NCBI GenBank assembly: GCA_032622095.1
Contig: CP136068.1
Span: 119,835,509-119,899,508, forward strand
Length of the DNA: 64,000 nucleotides
Source of the DNA: Siphonodentalium dalli
Lineage: Eukaryota > Mollusca > Scaphopoda > Gadilida > Siphonodentaliidae
Direction of reading: 5' to 3'
Shown here: piece after piece, positions 45,076 to 57,850 of the stretch
Numbering within the stretch: the stretch's first letter is position 1
Layout: the number at the start of each line of letters is the position of its first letter
Notes under the pieces: generated by a model
What the model was told of the DNA's origin: nothing
Database searches by the model: none
Seen by the model: only the letters and a program-made list of their open reading frames with translations
Translations under genes and position numbers: made by a program

Positions 45076-46861
45076 TCTATCTATTATATATTTTGGAAGA
45101 TCTGTGTGTGTGTGTGTGTGTGTGTCTGTCTGTCAGTAATCGATGGACTCGAAAATGGCCCAGCCGATTTCGATGAAACTTGGTATGTGGGTGTATTTTC
45201 GGCCGGGGACGAACATAGGCCTATTGATTTTCAGATCCGAGGTCAACTTTTCACGTGCCGAGGTCAAATCTGTTTTTACGCTGTGTTACGGGACTTTCAT
45301 TTGAGTTCGGTGCTTACAAATCGATTCGAAACAGCGCGAATAATAACATGCCAGTCATAATAATGACACTATGAGAATCTTTCGTGTTTCCTCTTTCCAA
45401 CGATATATAATATGTATGTATCCGTTTTAGTTATCTGCCTCAATTATTAAGAAGAAGTGGTACGATCTTCTATCAGGGTAAAAACAATGCGTAACTTCTA
45501 TGACGTCGTTAGAGGTCATACAGTTAGATCACGTTAACTCTTACCCGGCCGATGCATTTGACTGTTTCAGACGTCTTGGCGATATCTCGGGCACCGATGG
45601 TAATTTATCTTTACGTTGAAACTTGAGGCGCGTTTATATACTTCAGTGGAAATCAAATCGGGATGGATTTCGACGGGTACTTTTGTCGGGTACTTTTGTT
45701 CGGGCACTGTGTTTTGGACGGGTCAAATCGTGACCCCACTTGACCGTGGCCTTCAAAATAGACAATTCAAGGTCAAAGCCCGGACGAAGTCGGGTCACCT
45801 TCTAGTACTATATATTTTGAGACTTCGTATATATGTATGTATGTACTTCATAGAATCCAAAACGCGTGTAAAGATTGAGCTCAAACTTCCTATGTAAGTG
45901 TCAAATCTCACCGACACGACCGTGGTCGCGGTTTAGAGAAGCTCAGAGCACCCGTTCTCCAATCTCAAATCACCGCAAAGGCACGGCGTGGGTTAATCAA
46001 GTGATTATTTAATGAGCGTTTGTTTTTGACGCATCTCTATAAAGAGCGTCTGTTTCCCATTCAACGTTATTCGCATCTGCAGAGTTATACGGGAACGCAA
46101 ACGTTATCGCTCGAAATTTATTCCCTGCGAGCAAGGATGGCGCGCTTTGTTTTTACAGTATATACCTTTGGTATATACCGAAATCATCCCAGATAATCAC
46201 GAATATAGCATCAGATTTCTCCCCAGATATACCGTTATAAAGCTACTGGAATCTGCCAATCTACGGGAAATTCCAGGGAATGCCGATTGAGCTCAACTTG
46301 CTACCCACGGGAAGTGTCATATATATGAGTGTGTCCTTTATAGACTCTAACCGATTGAGCTCAAACTTGCTAAATAAGAAAATAGCCCCCAAGCCGTAAA
46401 TATCAACAACAACGGTATTACTAAATACACGTTTTCGGCAATGTGAGAGTTTTCGGGGGGCCGTGATGCCAACAACAACGACCCGAAGCCCTGAATGCCA
46501 ACAACAGATTCAATGCAATGTTATCTATTATGCAGACAGATTTCCCGACGGGAAGCGTTTGTTTTAAATTCAATGCAATGTTATCGTAGAGAGATTTCAC
46601 GAAACAAAGAATGCGTTGTCTGTCGTTCCTAGGAAGGGGGGATTTCTACGGGTAAATTTTTCCGCCAGAAACCAAAAAATTAATTAAAACAATTTACAAT
46701 TTAATTAAAACAATTTAAAATTAAAAAAAATTAACAATAAAAAAACAATTCAGAAACAAAATATATTACATTTAAAAAACATTAAATTCATATTCAAAAA
46801 TGTCATGTTTCTGAAACAAAGCCATGGGACGAATGCCGCCAGTGGCGGGCTAACCTGCTAG
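45076..46861 (+). mobile_element. Non-autonomous Helitron, 1,786 bp
   Basis: Starts with TC (TCTATCTATTATATATTTTG) after host A at 45075 and ends CTAG before host T at 46862, the A|T insertion expected for Helitrons. Just inside the 3' end is a short GC-rich hairpin (CCGCC-AGT-GGCGG at 46836-46848), 9 nt before CTAG. The 5' region has (TG)n then a GGCCCAGCCGATTTCGATGA block typical, from general knowledge, of mollusc-type Helitrons. GATTGAGCTCAAACTT recurs three times. No Rep/helicase frame. Confidence 0.82.
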
Positions 46862-49161
46862 TATTTTATATAAAGGATCTTTATTGAGTCGCAATTCTAT
46901 ACGGAAATTATTAATCGAATGAAGCTCGAATCGAATCGAATGTAGTGGACGAGGTTAATACATTTCGTATAGAATTGCGGCGGTGATTTAATTCCTTATT
47001 ACAACCGCAGAGGAAGTAAAGACACCTTCAAGAAAACATATATTTCCGTTCTAAATGTGTATTTTAAATGTTGACAAAAAAATTTCAACCACACTTATGA
47101 CCAATGTTTCTCTCTTACAATCAACACTAATAACCCAACACAAATTGAATATCATAATTATAATCTAATTAACATAACACTAAAGTTCCGGCATTGCCAT
47201 CGATAACATTGCACTAAACTCTTACGTCACTGTGCGTGCCGATAATACATGTGTGTCTAACTAAAAATATATATGAAGCTGGGTATTTAGTAACTTTACA
47301 TAGGCCTGTAGGAAGGTATGTGATATTGGGGGCGACGAATGATAAATGTGTTGCGCTGCTCCGAGGCGCGTAGCGCCGAGATGGGGACTAATATGGAAGG
47401 GGTGCCTCCTTGCAGAGTGGACATTTTAGAATTTTCAATATTGAAATGACGCTCTCTTGTGTACTTTGGCATTGCAAATGTTACATTATACATGCTGGGA
47501 GAAAATAATGAAATGTGCATTAATACTCACCGGGGCAATAAATTTAGGATAGTTCGGTTAATCATCAACAAATAATTTGAGCAAAATCTCCACGCAGGCG
47601 CACACAAATTATAAAATGAACTATATGTTCCAGTATGACATATAGGTATTAATACAGATTTTAGATAGTCCCTGAGACATGTTGATCTGATTAAATTTAC
47701 TATATCCAACTTCGTAATTCTCTATATACAGTGGGAGAAGGTACAAGGTACAAGTCTGTGAATGAGATGAAATTTATACAAATTACCACCTGTTGGATTG
47801 TGTAAGTATAGTATTGGCCCAATGGAATGTCTTCTGTTTTCATCACCAGATTCACCCACGTTTGTATCTATCATAATTATAGCACACATTCTAATGTTAT
47901 ACATTATCAATAGGGTACTGATCGCCTCTTTAATCACATATTAGTTATTATATCAAGTTTAAGCAAATTTGCCAAATGCTATCCATAAATTTTGTCAAAT
48001 AACATAACAAAATTCTGGAAATTTATGGGGGGGTGGTGTCCCGTTGCCCCCCCCCAAGTCCCTAAGGCTATGATTTTACAACATGAAACAATATACATTG
48101 ACAGTCAAAAACAGTTTTGATGTTAAATTTACACGGATAGATAGATACCTGTTATCGTTCATCAATACTTGAAATAAAACAAGTTTACAGCCGATAGACA
48201 TGACAGAGGCATTGGGAGACTAATACAAGAAATAATCGAATTAATAATATATTATTCTAGTTGCAGCCAATGAGGGGGCAGGGTAGTGACTGCATGATGG
48301 GTAAGACCAATGAGGACCCAGCACCATACCACACATGGGCACAACCATGGGGATATAGTATGCGGCACCCCTCCGACCGTATCCCGTGTCTGATCGGCCA
48401 CAGTCTGACCTAGCTCCTAGCTATCGGTGGTTTTCTGTTTCTCAGTTTCATTTTGGGCTTGGGCAATTCCAATTTGACTTGTGCGCCAGTATTTTTCGTT
48501 CTGTTGATTATGATTGACAGCAAAAAAAATAGTGAGTTTCGCCACCGATTTGACCGTTGTTACATTGTGGACATATTCAATCATCACATTATCTCTAAAT
48601 TTTAAGGGTCAGACGCACGTTTTGCCAAAATTTCCTGGTATCTCAAAATGGATTTTCTCAAAATCTGTCAGGAATTTCTTTGTGAAATTTGGTACAAGCG
48701 ATTATTGTGACACATTATTTAATGGATATTGGATATTGTAACCTCATTGATTTTACTTTTATGGCATGAAAAATATTTAAAATATCACTGTTTTCCGGTT
48801 CCAAGAACTTCTGTAAAACAGATTATTTTCAAAAGTTCATATATCCATGATATCATATTATAAATCTGAAGATCATGAGAGGAGACTCAGATTTTCTTGA
48901 TTCGTGAAATTTAGTGATTATAGTTCTAATAGAAAAGGCAACTACCCATAAATAATTTTCTATAATTGAGAATGTTCATTTCATGCCTGTTTATCAATGA
49001 AAACTTGGGCTGATATGAGTTATGGGTCATGGGTTAATAACCAAGTTAAAGCTGACCACCACATCTCTTAACGTTGTAGCCTATAAATTAATACCGAAAG
49101 GGACAAAATATTAAATCATATTTTCAACCTCTCGTATTAAATTCCATTGTTTTGTCGTCTC
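46862..49161. other. Unassigned sequence with a small inverted repeat
   Basis: A 14-bp inverted repeat, CGCAATTCTATACG (46890-46903) and its inverse (46966-46979), lies just past the Helitron. A minus-strand frame at 47296-47520 (74 codons) has no domain. The stretch 48235-48420 is less AT-rich, but I see no exon signature. Confidence 0.45.
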
Positions 49162-49625
49162 TTAACCCTTTACCCAACAGAATGGCCCTGTGCCAATGCA
49201 TTCTCTTTTATATGCGAGTCGACCATAGGTCGCCTCGCATATATAAGAGAATGCATTGGCTTAACACATATTAAAAATTCTAAAATTGTCAAACAATGTA
49301 GAAAAATATTATAAAAATTGTTTAAAAATGTAAGAAAAAATTCTAAAATTGTTAAAGAATGTAAGAAAAAATGGTAAAAAGTGTTAAAAAAAGATTTTTT
49401 TTAGGCCAATGCATTCTCTTATATATGCGAGGCGACCTATGGTCGACTCGCATATATAAGATAATGCATTGGAACAGGGCATAACTGTAACCATCACAAT
49501 GTGGTCAATGAACCGGTTCCAATGATATCCATATTTGTATGGTGTTATTGAGACAGACCGAAGATATTTTAGGCTGTTGAAGCTTTATTTGGGCGTTTTT
49601 GGCCGGTTTGTTGGGTAAAGGGTAA
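49162..49625 (+). repeat. Family C TTAA MITE, second copy
   Basis: TTAACCCTTTACCCAACAG at the left. The right end TTGTTGGGTAAAGGGT has lost its TTAA (now GTAAAT). Same two-hairpin plan as 38866-39266, but about 60 bp longer through a local duplication of the AAAATTCTAAAATTGTTAAA segment between the hairpins. Confidence 0.88.
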
Positions 49626-50008
49626 ATAGTTGCTCAGAGTCTAGAGTCTACATACAATGAAGGTGATGATATGTGAAATTCAAGATTTTTCGTCAGATAG
49701 ATCCAGAGAACTTCTTTGTTGAAAATCGCTTGCCATTTTTGGTGGATTTATGCAAAACGTGCGTCTCCCCCTTAAACTATTGTGCGTGCCTATTTTTTTT
49801 CTGCATTTATAAAGTAGGTCACAATAAATTATGTTCAACATCAAAATAAAGTGCCTGAAGCTCAACTTTACTACTCATGTTAGTTGATATTTAAGCACCC
49901 GCGCGTGTCTGTGCACTGATCCATATCAGAGAATGTTAATAATGTACATATAGAGCCGGAATCCATTCTAAACAACTTTCCCTGACCTGGGTATCTTTTT
50001 TCTTAATA
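49626..50008. other. Unassigned sequence
   Basis: No supported feature. Confidence 0.45.
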
Positions 50009-50300
50009 TTTAAAGTCTGAATAAATTTATACAATACGACGAGAGTGACAAATTCAGCCTGCTGTGCATGATACGCGAGATCCTGGTGAATTTAGAGGGT
50101 TTCAGGATATTTGTGAGGAGAACAAAACAGGAAAATAAATGGCATTAAATGTTCGCCGCATACACATCAGAAAACACGCACATGAACTTTCAGAATAATG
50201 AGAGGAGTCTAACTTTCTTTAATATTCGCCTTTAAAGACCCACTTAATTCTCGAACCCCAAGATCACATTATATAAAATATATGCCACATTATATGGCCT
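50009..50300. repeat. Repeat X next to a family A end
   Basis: 50009-50232 matches 59455-59690 (ACGACG-GAGTGACAAATTCAG, GATTTCAGGATATTTGTGAGG-like, ACACATCAGAAAAC). It is followed at 50233-50300 by a truncated family A end (TTTAAAGACCCACTTAATTC). In the other copy family A lies on the opposite side. Confidence 0.65.
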
Positions 50301-50812
50301 GAAATTCCTTAAATGGACGGGTCTCGTTTTAAATTCGAAATTATATTTTTCATATATCCATATAACGATCATACAAACTTAATATGCCATTTTCAAGTTA
50401 TATTTTGCTACATTAAGACATGTTGTAAAGTATTTGGGCAGATTTCGGAGTCATATAGATGCATCAGTGATCAAAATATCGTGTGTTGTATGCAAATCAA
50501 ATGTATAAGAGTCCGTTCCGTATGTTATATATACTGGTATATAAGTTCCTGTGTATAACTGTATATATGTATGGGGTAGTTTCTCCATGTTTTAGCATGT
50601 CAGCTATAATGTACAATCCCACTAGGACTGTTCTGCACGAAACGTGACCACATAACATTTACGTATATACCGTGCATGCAGTAACAGTCCACTATACATG
50701 GCTGCAGGATATGAAACCGGTGCATACAGACACTTTCTATATGTATGCAGTAACGGAGAAAACAAACCATGTGCAAAATTTCAACTATAAGTTGTGTTGA
50801 CTAACTTGACTA

Positions 50813-51200
50813 TCTATACTAATAAAACTAAATTTTGTTTGTTTGTCTATCGGGTTATAACCGAACGGCTGGACCCTCGGAGCTGAACATTTACAAATGT
50901 ACAAATTGGTCAATTGATCCGGGGAGTGTCATGGTGTAGGTACCGTTGACATCAGATGCCTTAAAATTGGAGAGAACACCACAATTTATATAATCGTAAG
51001 CCACTCTGGTTCATTTAATCTCGACATACAAAGGGTGTTTCGAGTTCCAAGTAAACAGGTTCTCTTCTCAGAATGTACTTCAGTTTATATATAGAGAGAG
51101 CCCACTTCGATCTGGTTCGTTTGACCACGTTAATAGCCGAAGCCCCCCCCCCCCTCATGCCAATCACCACCCAACATCAACATGTATATATTTGTATATA
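50813..51200 (+). mobile_element. Helitron-like 5' end
   Basis: TCTATACTAATAAAACTAAA after an A, then a TTTGTTTGTCTATCGGG block and CCGAACGGCTGGACCC. This matches the 5' organisation of the 45076 Helitron and of mollusc-type Helitrons generally. No 3' hairpin plus CTAG found before the LINE. Similar GTGTTTCGAG-TTC-TCTTCTCA sequence recurs beyond the LINE at about 57104, so the Helitron may be split by it. Confidence 0.55.
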
Positions 51201-51466
51201 TCCCAATGTCTACATCATATTTTCTATTTTCTATGCATTGATAATGTTTGATTACTCATTTACTTCATTCATGTTTCCAGTCATCCAGAATGTAAGAACA
51301 GTCAAGTCCATTTGTGAGGTGCCACTAGTTGTATTGCTCATTGAGTCGGAGTCCATTTGCTTCCCTATCTTGGTTTCGAACCACCGTCTGAAATGACGTG
51401 TGACTTGAGTCAATATAGGGCAGCAATAGGTATCTTCGACTCAGCAAAACGACCGTTAGCAACTAA

Positions 51467-54400
51467 AACTGTAAAAAAAACAGCAGCCTTCGCCTCGGAA
51501 AATGCTTTACTCCACCAAACGCAAGGTCGATTTTTCTCATTACATTCTTTCTATTACAATTATCAGGCGATATCCATATAAACCCGGGCCCCCTGTCACA
51601 GACTAACGCTGAGAATTCGATCTCGATTTTTCACTATAATGTAAGGAGTATCCGAAATAAACTTGAAAAAATTGCAGATCTTATAAACGAATTTGACATT
51701 CTATGTTTCACCGAAACACATCTTGACCCATCTTACCCCTCTAGCCAACTAGAAATCGATGGTTATTGTTCCCCCATTCGCAAAGACCGTGATTCAAAGG
51801 GTGGCGGAATATGCGTAATGTTCGCCGACCACTTAATATTTAATCGTAAACCTGAATTTGAATTCGATTCTTCTTGTCTCTGGTTCGAAATCCACTCAAA
51901 GAAAACTCGCATTGTTCTTGGATTATCGTACAGATCTGATCAATTCTGTACCCAAAATTATTGGGGACTCCTGGAATCCTCAATTTCTGACGCTCTTGAT
52001 ATTTCCGAATATGGAGTCATCACAGGGGATTTTAACTCGAATTTCATGGATAATTCATCGAAGCTAAAACAGATAACGGATGGTTTCAGTATGAAAAATG
52101 CTATAAAAGTCCCAACTAGAGTGACCAGCACCTCAAGTACATTGCTTGACCCAATTTTGACCTCAAGCTCACTCCGTTTAATAGACTCCGATGTCCTAAA
52201 TCTCGGAGTTTCGGACCACCTAGGTGTATATGCCACAATATCATTTCAAAATACTACCGCAGCGTCATTTCCTAGACAAGTATGGAACTACAGAAAAGGT
52301 AATTTTTCTCGTGCAAACAATCTACTTGCCCATGTCGACTGGGATGACCTCATAAAAAGTGCACCTGATGTGAACACAGCTGCCAATAACTTTCAACTAG
52401 AATTCCTGTCCATAATGGCGAAAACAATTCCACAATCATGCATTACAGTAAGAACATCCGACAAAATTTGGTTCAATTCGGACATCCGGTTTGAGATACG
52501 AAAACGCGACAGAGTAAGGAAAAAGGCCATGAAGGCAAATAACCCTGAAGTCTGGAGAAAATATAAAAACATAAGGAACAAAGTCAATAACATGAAGAAG
52601 CACGCGAAAATCAAATTTGAAGAAAATATCGAAGAACGAATAAGAGAAGCATCTAACCCACGAGACTTTTGGAGAATAATACATTACCTACTAAACAAGA
52701 AACGAGAAAAAAACATCCCCCCACTATACAGTACTTCCGGCACTATAACTGCCAACAATAAGACATATGCAATTGACGATGTCGACAAAGCAAAAATTCT
52801 AAACGAAAGCTTTATTGCAAATTCTACCATTAATGATGCCAATCATAACTTGCCTCATTTTCCGAAGCGCACCGCAAACACCATGCCAGATTTGGTTTTC
52901 ACAGAATCAGAGGTTGAATCAGCCATCAAATCTTTTAAACTTAACAAAGCCCATGGACATGATGGAATTAGTGTTAGAATGCTCAGGGAAACAGCAAAAT
53001 CAATAGCTCAACCACTCGTCCTTCTATTCAGGAAATCTATCAACTCTGAGAAATTCCCAGAGTCCTGGAAAGCAGCAAACGTGATCCCGATTTTCAAAAA
53101 AGATGATCCAGCGGAAGCCAAAAATTACCGACCAATTTCCCTTCTACCATGTGTGGCTAAAGTTTTTGAGAAAGTGGTTTTGAAACAGATTAGTAAATTT
53201 TTCATTGAAAATGAACTTTTATACTTCCATCAGTCAGGATTTCTCACAGGTCATAGTACAACATACCAACTATTAGACCTATATCACAACCTGTGCCAAT
53301 CCCTTGACAAAGTACTACTTACATGTTCTATATTCTGTGATATTTCCAAAGCCTTTGAGAGGGTTTGGCACAGGGGACTGATACACAAATTAAATGCTTA
53401 TGGATTAGAAGGAAATATTTTAAATTGGATAGAAAACTACCTATAAAATCGGACGCAGAGGGTCCTAATCAATGACACATTTTCAAAATACGAGGTCATC
53501 CCAGCTGGAGTTCCACAAGGGTAGATCCTGGGGCCATTTTTGTTCTTAGTCTATATAAATGATTTAGCCGACGGTATTGAATCAATAACGAGAATGTATG
53601 CCGACGATACTTGCCTCACGAACAGTCACTTTGATCTTAATATACTTGAACATACTATGAACAGCGATTTAGACAAAATTACAGCGTGGTCCCAAAACTG
53701 GTTGGTCAGTTTCAACCCAACTAAAACAGTTGGCATGTCCTTTTCATTAGTTGCGCCCTCAACAGTGAAACCAAACCTCAATTTCGTAGGAAATTCAATC
53801 AACTTCGTGGACAAGCATATACACTTAGGTCTGGAACTCCAATCAAATCTCAAATGGAACGCACACATTGAAGGGTCTGTCAAAAGAATTGCCTCACGTC
53901 TGTCTCAACTCCGGCGGATTAAATATCAACTCAACCGGAAAACCATTGAAATTATTTACAAAACATATATTTTACCCTTATTTGATTATTCAGACGCCGT
54001 CTGGGACAATGCCTCAAATTATATGTTAGAGAAGCTTGACTGGCTTCATGTCGACGCTGGACGGATAGTCAGTGGTATTACCCGTTCTGCTTCGGACAAC
54101 ACGGTATTACAGGAGGTCGGATGGCCATCACTCAATAAACGACGTCAACTACATAAACTGCAGGCACTCTATAAAATAATCAATAATCTAGCCCCCTCTT
54201 ATCTAGCCAATACACTTCCCCCCAGATCACACGAGGTTGCAGATTATAATTGGAGACGCCCCGGTAAATTTTACTCATACTATTGCAATACTGAACACTT
54301 CAAACAGTCCTTTTTTCCAGCGATGGTGTTAGAATGGAATAAGCTTCCCAAAGTAATCACCGAAGCTGATCAATCTTCTACCTTTAAAACCAACTTGTAT

Positions 54401-54769
54401 CATATAGATCCCACAATCAGCCCCCCTCTACATTTCTATGCTGGACGCAGGAAATACAACATTTTTCATTGTCGCATACGTAATTTTTGCAGTGAACTCC
54501 GATGTGATATGTTCAATAATTATATCGCTGACAGCCCCGCATGCTCATGTGGAAATAGATCTGAAGACGCATATCACTATTTCTTCATGTGCCCATTGTA
54601 CCAACGTGAGCGCTCAGTTCTCTTTGAGAAACTAGACCGCGTAAATCTCAAAGTAAGCCATATTTCAGAACTCATGTGTGGATTACCTTATCTCTCGTCC
54701 CAACAAAATATGAAACTATTTCCATCACACAGCAATATATTGCAGCGACTAAGCCATCAAATCTTTTAA
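51467..54769 (+). pseudogene. LINE EN-RT frame, first copy, two premature stops
   Basis: Open from 51467 in one frame. EN landmarks: SISIFHYNVRSIRNKLEK (about 51615), FTETHL (about 51710), GGGICVMF, TGDFNSNF (about 52025) and SDHLGVYA (about 52210). RT landmarks: KNYRPISLLP (about 53125), FCDISKAFERVWH (about 53335), AGVPQG (about 53508) and MYADDTC (about 53595). TAA at 53443 follows ENYL and TAG at 53522 follows PQG. Related elements usually have Ser at both sites, and each could arise from TCA or TCG by a single C-to-A change. After the zinc motif CSCGNRSEDAYHYFFMC the frame is cut at RLS and ends in a short foreign tail (HQIF) at the duplication joint. Confidence 0.88.
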
Positions 54770-56735
54770 ACTTAACAAAGCCCATGGACATGATGGAATT
54801 AGTGTTAGAATGCTCAGGGAAACAGCAAAATCAATAGCTCAACCACTCGTCCTTCTATTCAGGAAATCTATCAACTCTGAGAAATTCCCAGAGTCCTGGA
54901 AAGCAGCAAACGTGATCCCGATTTTCAAAAAAGATGATCCAGCGGAAGCCAAAAATTACCGACCAATTTCCCTTCTACCATGTGTGGCTAAAGTTTTTGA
55001 GAAAGTGGTTTTGAAACAGATTAGTAAATTTTTCATTGAAAATGAACTTTTATACTTCCATCAGTCAGGATTTCTCACAGGTCATAGTACAACATACCAA
55101 CTATTAGACCTATATCACAACCTGTGCCAATCCCTTGACAAAGTACTACTTACATGTTCTATATTCTGTGATATTTCCAAAGCCTTTGAGAGGGTTTGGC
55201 ACAGGGGACTGATACACAAATTAAATGCTTATGGATTAGAAGGAAATATTTTAAATTGGATAGAAAACTACCTATAAAATCGGACGCAGAGGGTCCTAAT
55301 CAATGACACATTTTCAAAATACGAGGTCATCCCAGCTGGAGTTCCACAAGGGTAGATCCTGGGGCCATTTTTGTTCTTAGTCTATATAAATGATTTAGCC
55401 GACGGTATTGAATCAATAACGAGAATGTATGCCGACGATACTTGCCTCACGAACAGTCACTTTGATCTTAATATACTTGAACATACTATGAACAGCGATT
55501 TAGACAAAATTACAGCGTGGTCCCAAAACTGGTTGGTCAGTTTCAACCCAACTAAAACAGTTGGCATGTCCTTTTCATTAGTTGCGCCCTCAACAGTGAA
55601 ACCAAACCTCAATTTCGTAGGAAATTCAATCAACTTCGTGGACAAGCATATACACTTAGGTCTGGAACTCCAATCAAATCTCAAATGGAACGCACACATT
55701 GAAGGGTCTGTCAAAAGAATTGCCTCACGTCTGTCTCAACTCCGGCGGATTAAATATCAACTCAACCGGAAAACCATTGAAATTATTTACAAAACATATA
55801 TTTTACCCTTATTTGATTATTCAGACGCCGTCTGGGACAATGCCTCAAATTATATGTTAGAGAAGCTTGACTGGCTTCATGTCGACGCTGGACGGATAGT
55901 CAGTGGTATTACCCGTTCTGCTTCGGACAACACGGTATTACAGGAGGTCGGATGGCCATCACTCAATAAACGACGTCAACTACATAAACTGCAGGCACTC
56001 TATAAAATAATCAATAATCTAGCCCCCTCTTATCTAGCCAATACACTTCCCCCCAGATCACACGAGGTTGCAGATTATAATTGGAGACGCCCCGGTAAAT
56101 TTTACTCATACTATTGCAATACTGAACACTTCAAACAGTCCTTTTTTCCAGCGATGGTGTTAGAATGGAATAAGCTTCCCAAAGTAATCACCGAAGCTGA
56201 TCAATCTTCTACCTTTAAAACCAACTTGTATCATATAGATCCCACAATCAGCCCCCCTCTACATTTCTATGCTGGACGCAGGAAATACAACATTTTTCAT
56301 TGTCGCATACGTAATTTTTGCAGTGAACTCCGATGTGATATGTTCAATAATTATATCGCTGACAGCCCCGCATGCTCATGTGGAAATAGATCTGAAGACG
56401 CATATCACTATTTCTTCATGTGCCCATTGTACCAACGTGAGCGCTCAGTTCTCTTTGAGAAACTAGACCGCGTAAATCTCAAAGTAAGCCATATTTCAGA
56501 ACTCATGTGTGGATTACCTTATCTCTCGTCCCAACAAAATATGAAACTATTTCCATCACACAGCAATATATTGCAGCGACTAAGCGTTTTGACCCCTAAT
56601 GATTATATTTATCTTATTTGCGAATCTATACTTGCTTCCGGAATTTCAACTTTTACCTCACAAGTGGACAAACCTCCCATTCAAACATCTCATTCTGATT
56701 TATCATCTGTATTGCCTTCCAGAGCACAACAATAA
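54752..56735 (+). pseudogene. LINE RT to C-terminus, duplicated second copy
   Basis: Repeats the RT from KSFKLNKAHGHDGIS onward, with the same two stop codons (55274 and 55353), the same YADD block and the same CSCGNRSEDAYHYFFMC motif. Unlike the first copy it continues past RLS into SVLTPNDYIYLICESIL and ends at TAA 56735, giving the true C-terminus. Shared stops show that the element was already dead when the duplication arose. Confidence 0.88.
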
Positions 56736-57079
56736 CAAAATAGAGAACGAATCAAGTGTACCATTATATTTTACAACCAACACAAAAGTGCTTAGAATAG
56801 ATCATATATTGGCACTTGTCAATTATTCCAACATTAATAAAATAGTGACATTCTTCAAATACAAATTTTCTCACAGATAAGAAGCAATCTCATGTTGGAT
56901 CATCTCTGGAAGGCGCTACACATTATATCTCCCATAACTTCTCACCATGTAAATAAGTTTGTACCGTCATCTTGATCACATGTGTGTTAAAATATTGTAT
57001 TAGGAGAGGGGCTTCATAAGTTGCAAAAACTTGTGCCCCAATCCCCTTTGTATATTTTGCAAATAAAATATGTTTCAAG

Positions 57080-57850
57080 TCAAGACCTCGGCGTGCACAG
57101 AGTGTTTCGAGTCCAGAGAAAACTGGATATCTTCTCATATATAATGCACTATCGGATTCTATATAAAGCTGATATTAATTTTTATTTACCAACACTAATA
57201 ACAGGAACAAAATATATTATCATATATGAGCAATAAAGAGCGTTCCTTATCAGCTTAGACGTTATGTACGACACTTGGTACACAGGGGTCACCTGACCAG
57301 GGACATATCATGGGATAGGCGCCTTTGACCTCGGGTGATTTAAACGGCGGCTAATATGTGGACAACAAAGAGCGTTCCTTGTCATCTTAAGCAATATGTG
57401 GGGACAATGGTAGACAGGAGTCACCCGATCAAGGGAATATCATGGGACAGGCGTCTTTGACCTGCAGGTGACATAAACGGGGACAAATATGTGATAATAA
57501 AGATGGTTCCTTATCAGCTAAAACGATGTGTAGGAAAACTGGTACACATGGGGTCACCTGGCCGGGGGATACCATGGGATATAGGCACCGTTGACCCCAG
57601 GTGACTGCAATGGGGACTAATAACCTATATTAACATACATATGTTATCAATGGAGACCATTTATTATCAGCTAAGAAAATATGTGTGAAAATTGGCACAC
57701 ATATAGGTATTTGACACGGGGAGTAATGGAATAGGTGTCGCGCGTTGACACCATGCAGGTGACGTAATGAGGCACTGGTAAAAAGATAGAGGTAACTTTA
57801 TCCAATGAGTGTCATGCACTAGGTGATGCTGACCCCAGGTGACTAAATAA
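57080..57850. repeat. Imperfect tandem array, about 130-150-bp unit, 4-5 copies
   Basis: Recurrent blocks: AAAGAGCGTTCCTTATCAGC (about 57232, 57366, 57497 diverged, 57655 diverged), then GGTACACAGGGGTCACCTG, ATCATGGGATAGGCGCC, TTTGACC and GGTGA. Copies are clearly diverged. Resembles internal repeats of Helitrons, consistent with the Helitron 5' end at 50813. Confidence 0.75.

Larger units (their letters stand above)
51467..56900 (+). mobile_element. Second non-LTR retrotransposon (Jockey/CR1-like) with internal tandem duplication
   Basis: Encodes an APE endonuclease, RT and a C-terminal CCHC-like segment in one frame. The layout is EN, linker and RT, then a repeat of the RT to C-terminus block. 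Unit 52921-54751 is followed directly by unit 54752-56582, an offset of 1,831 bp, apparently identical. The 3' limit near 56.9 kb is approximate, and no 5' ORF1 is visible. Confidence 0.9.

Noticed and set aside
53443-53524. Stop codons in the second LINE as recoding or an alternative genetic code
   Set aside because: The other LINE and both host genes use standard stops, and simple decay explains two substitutions.
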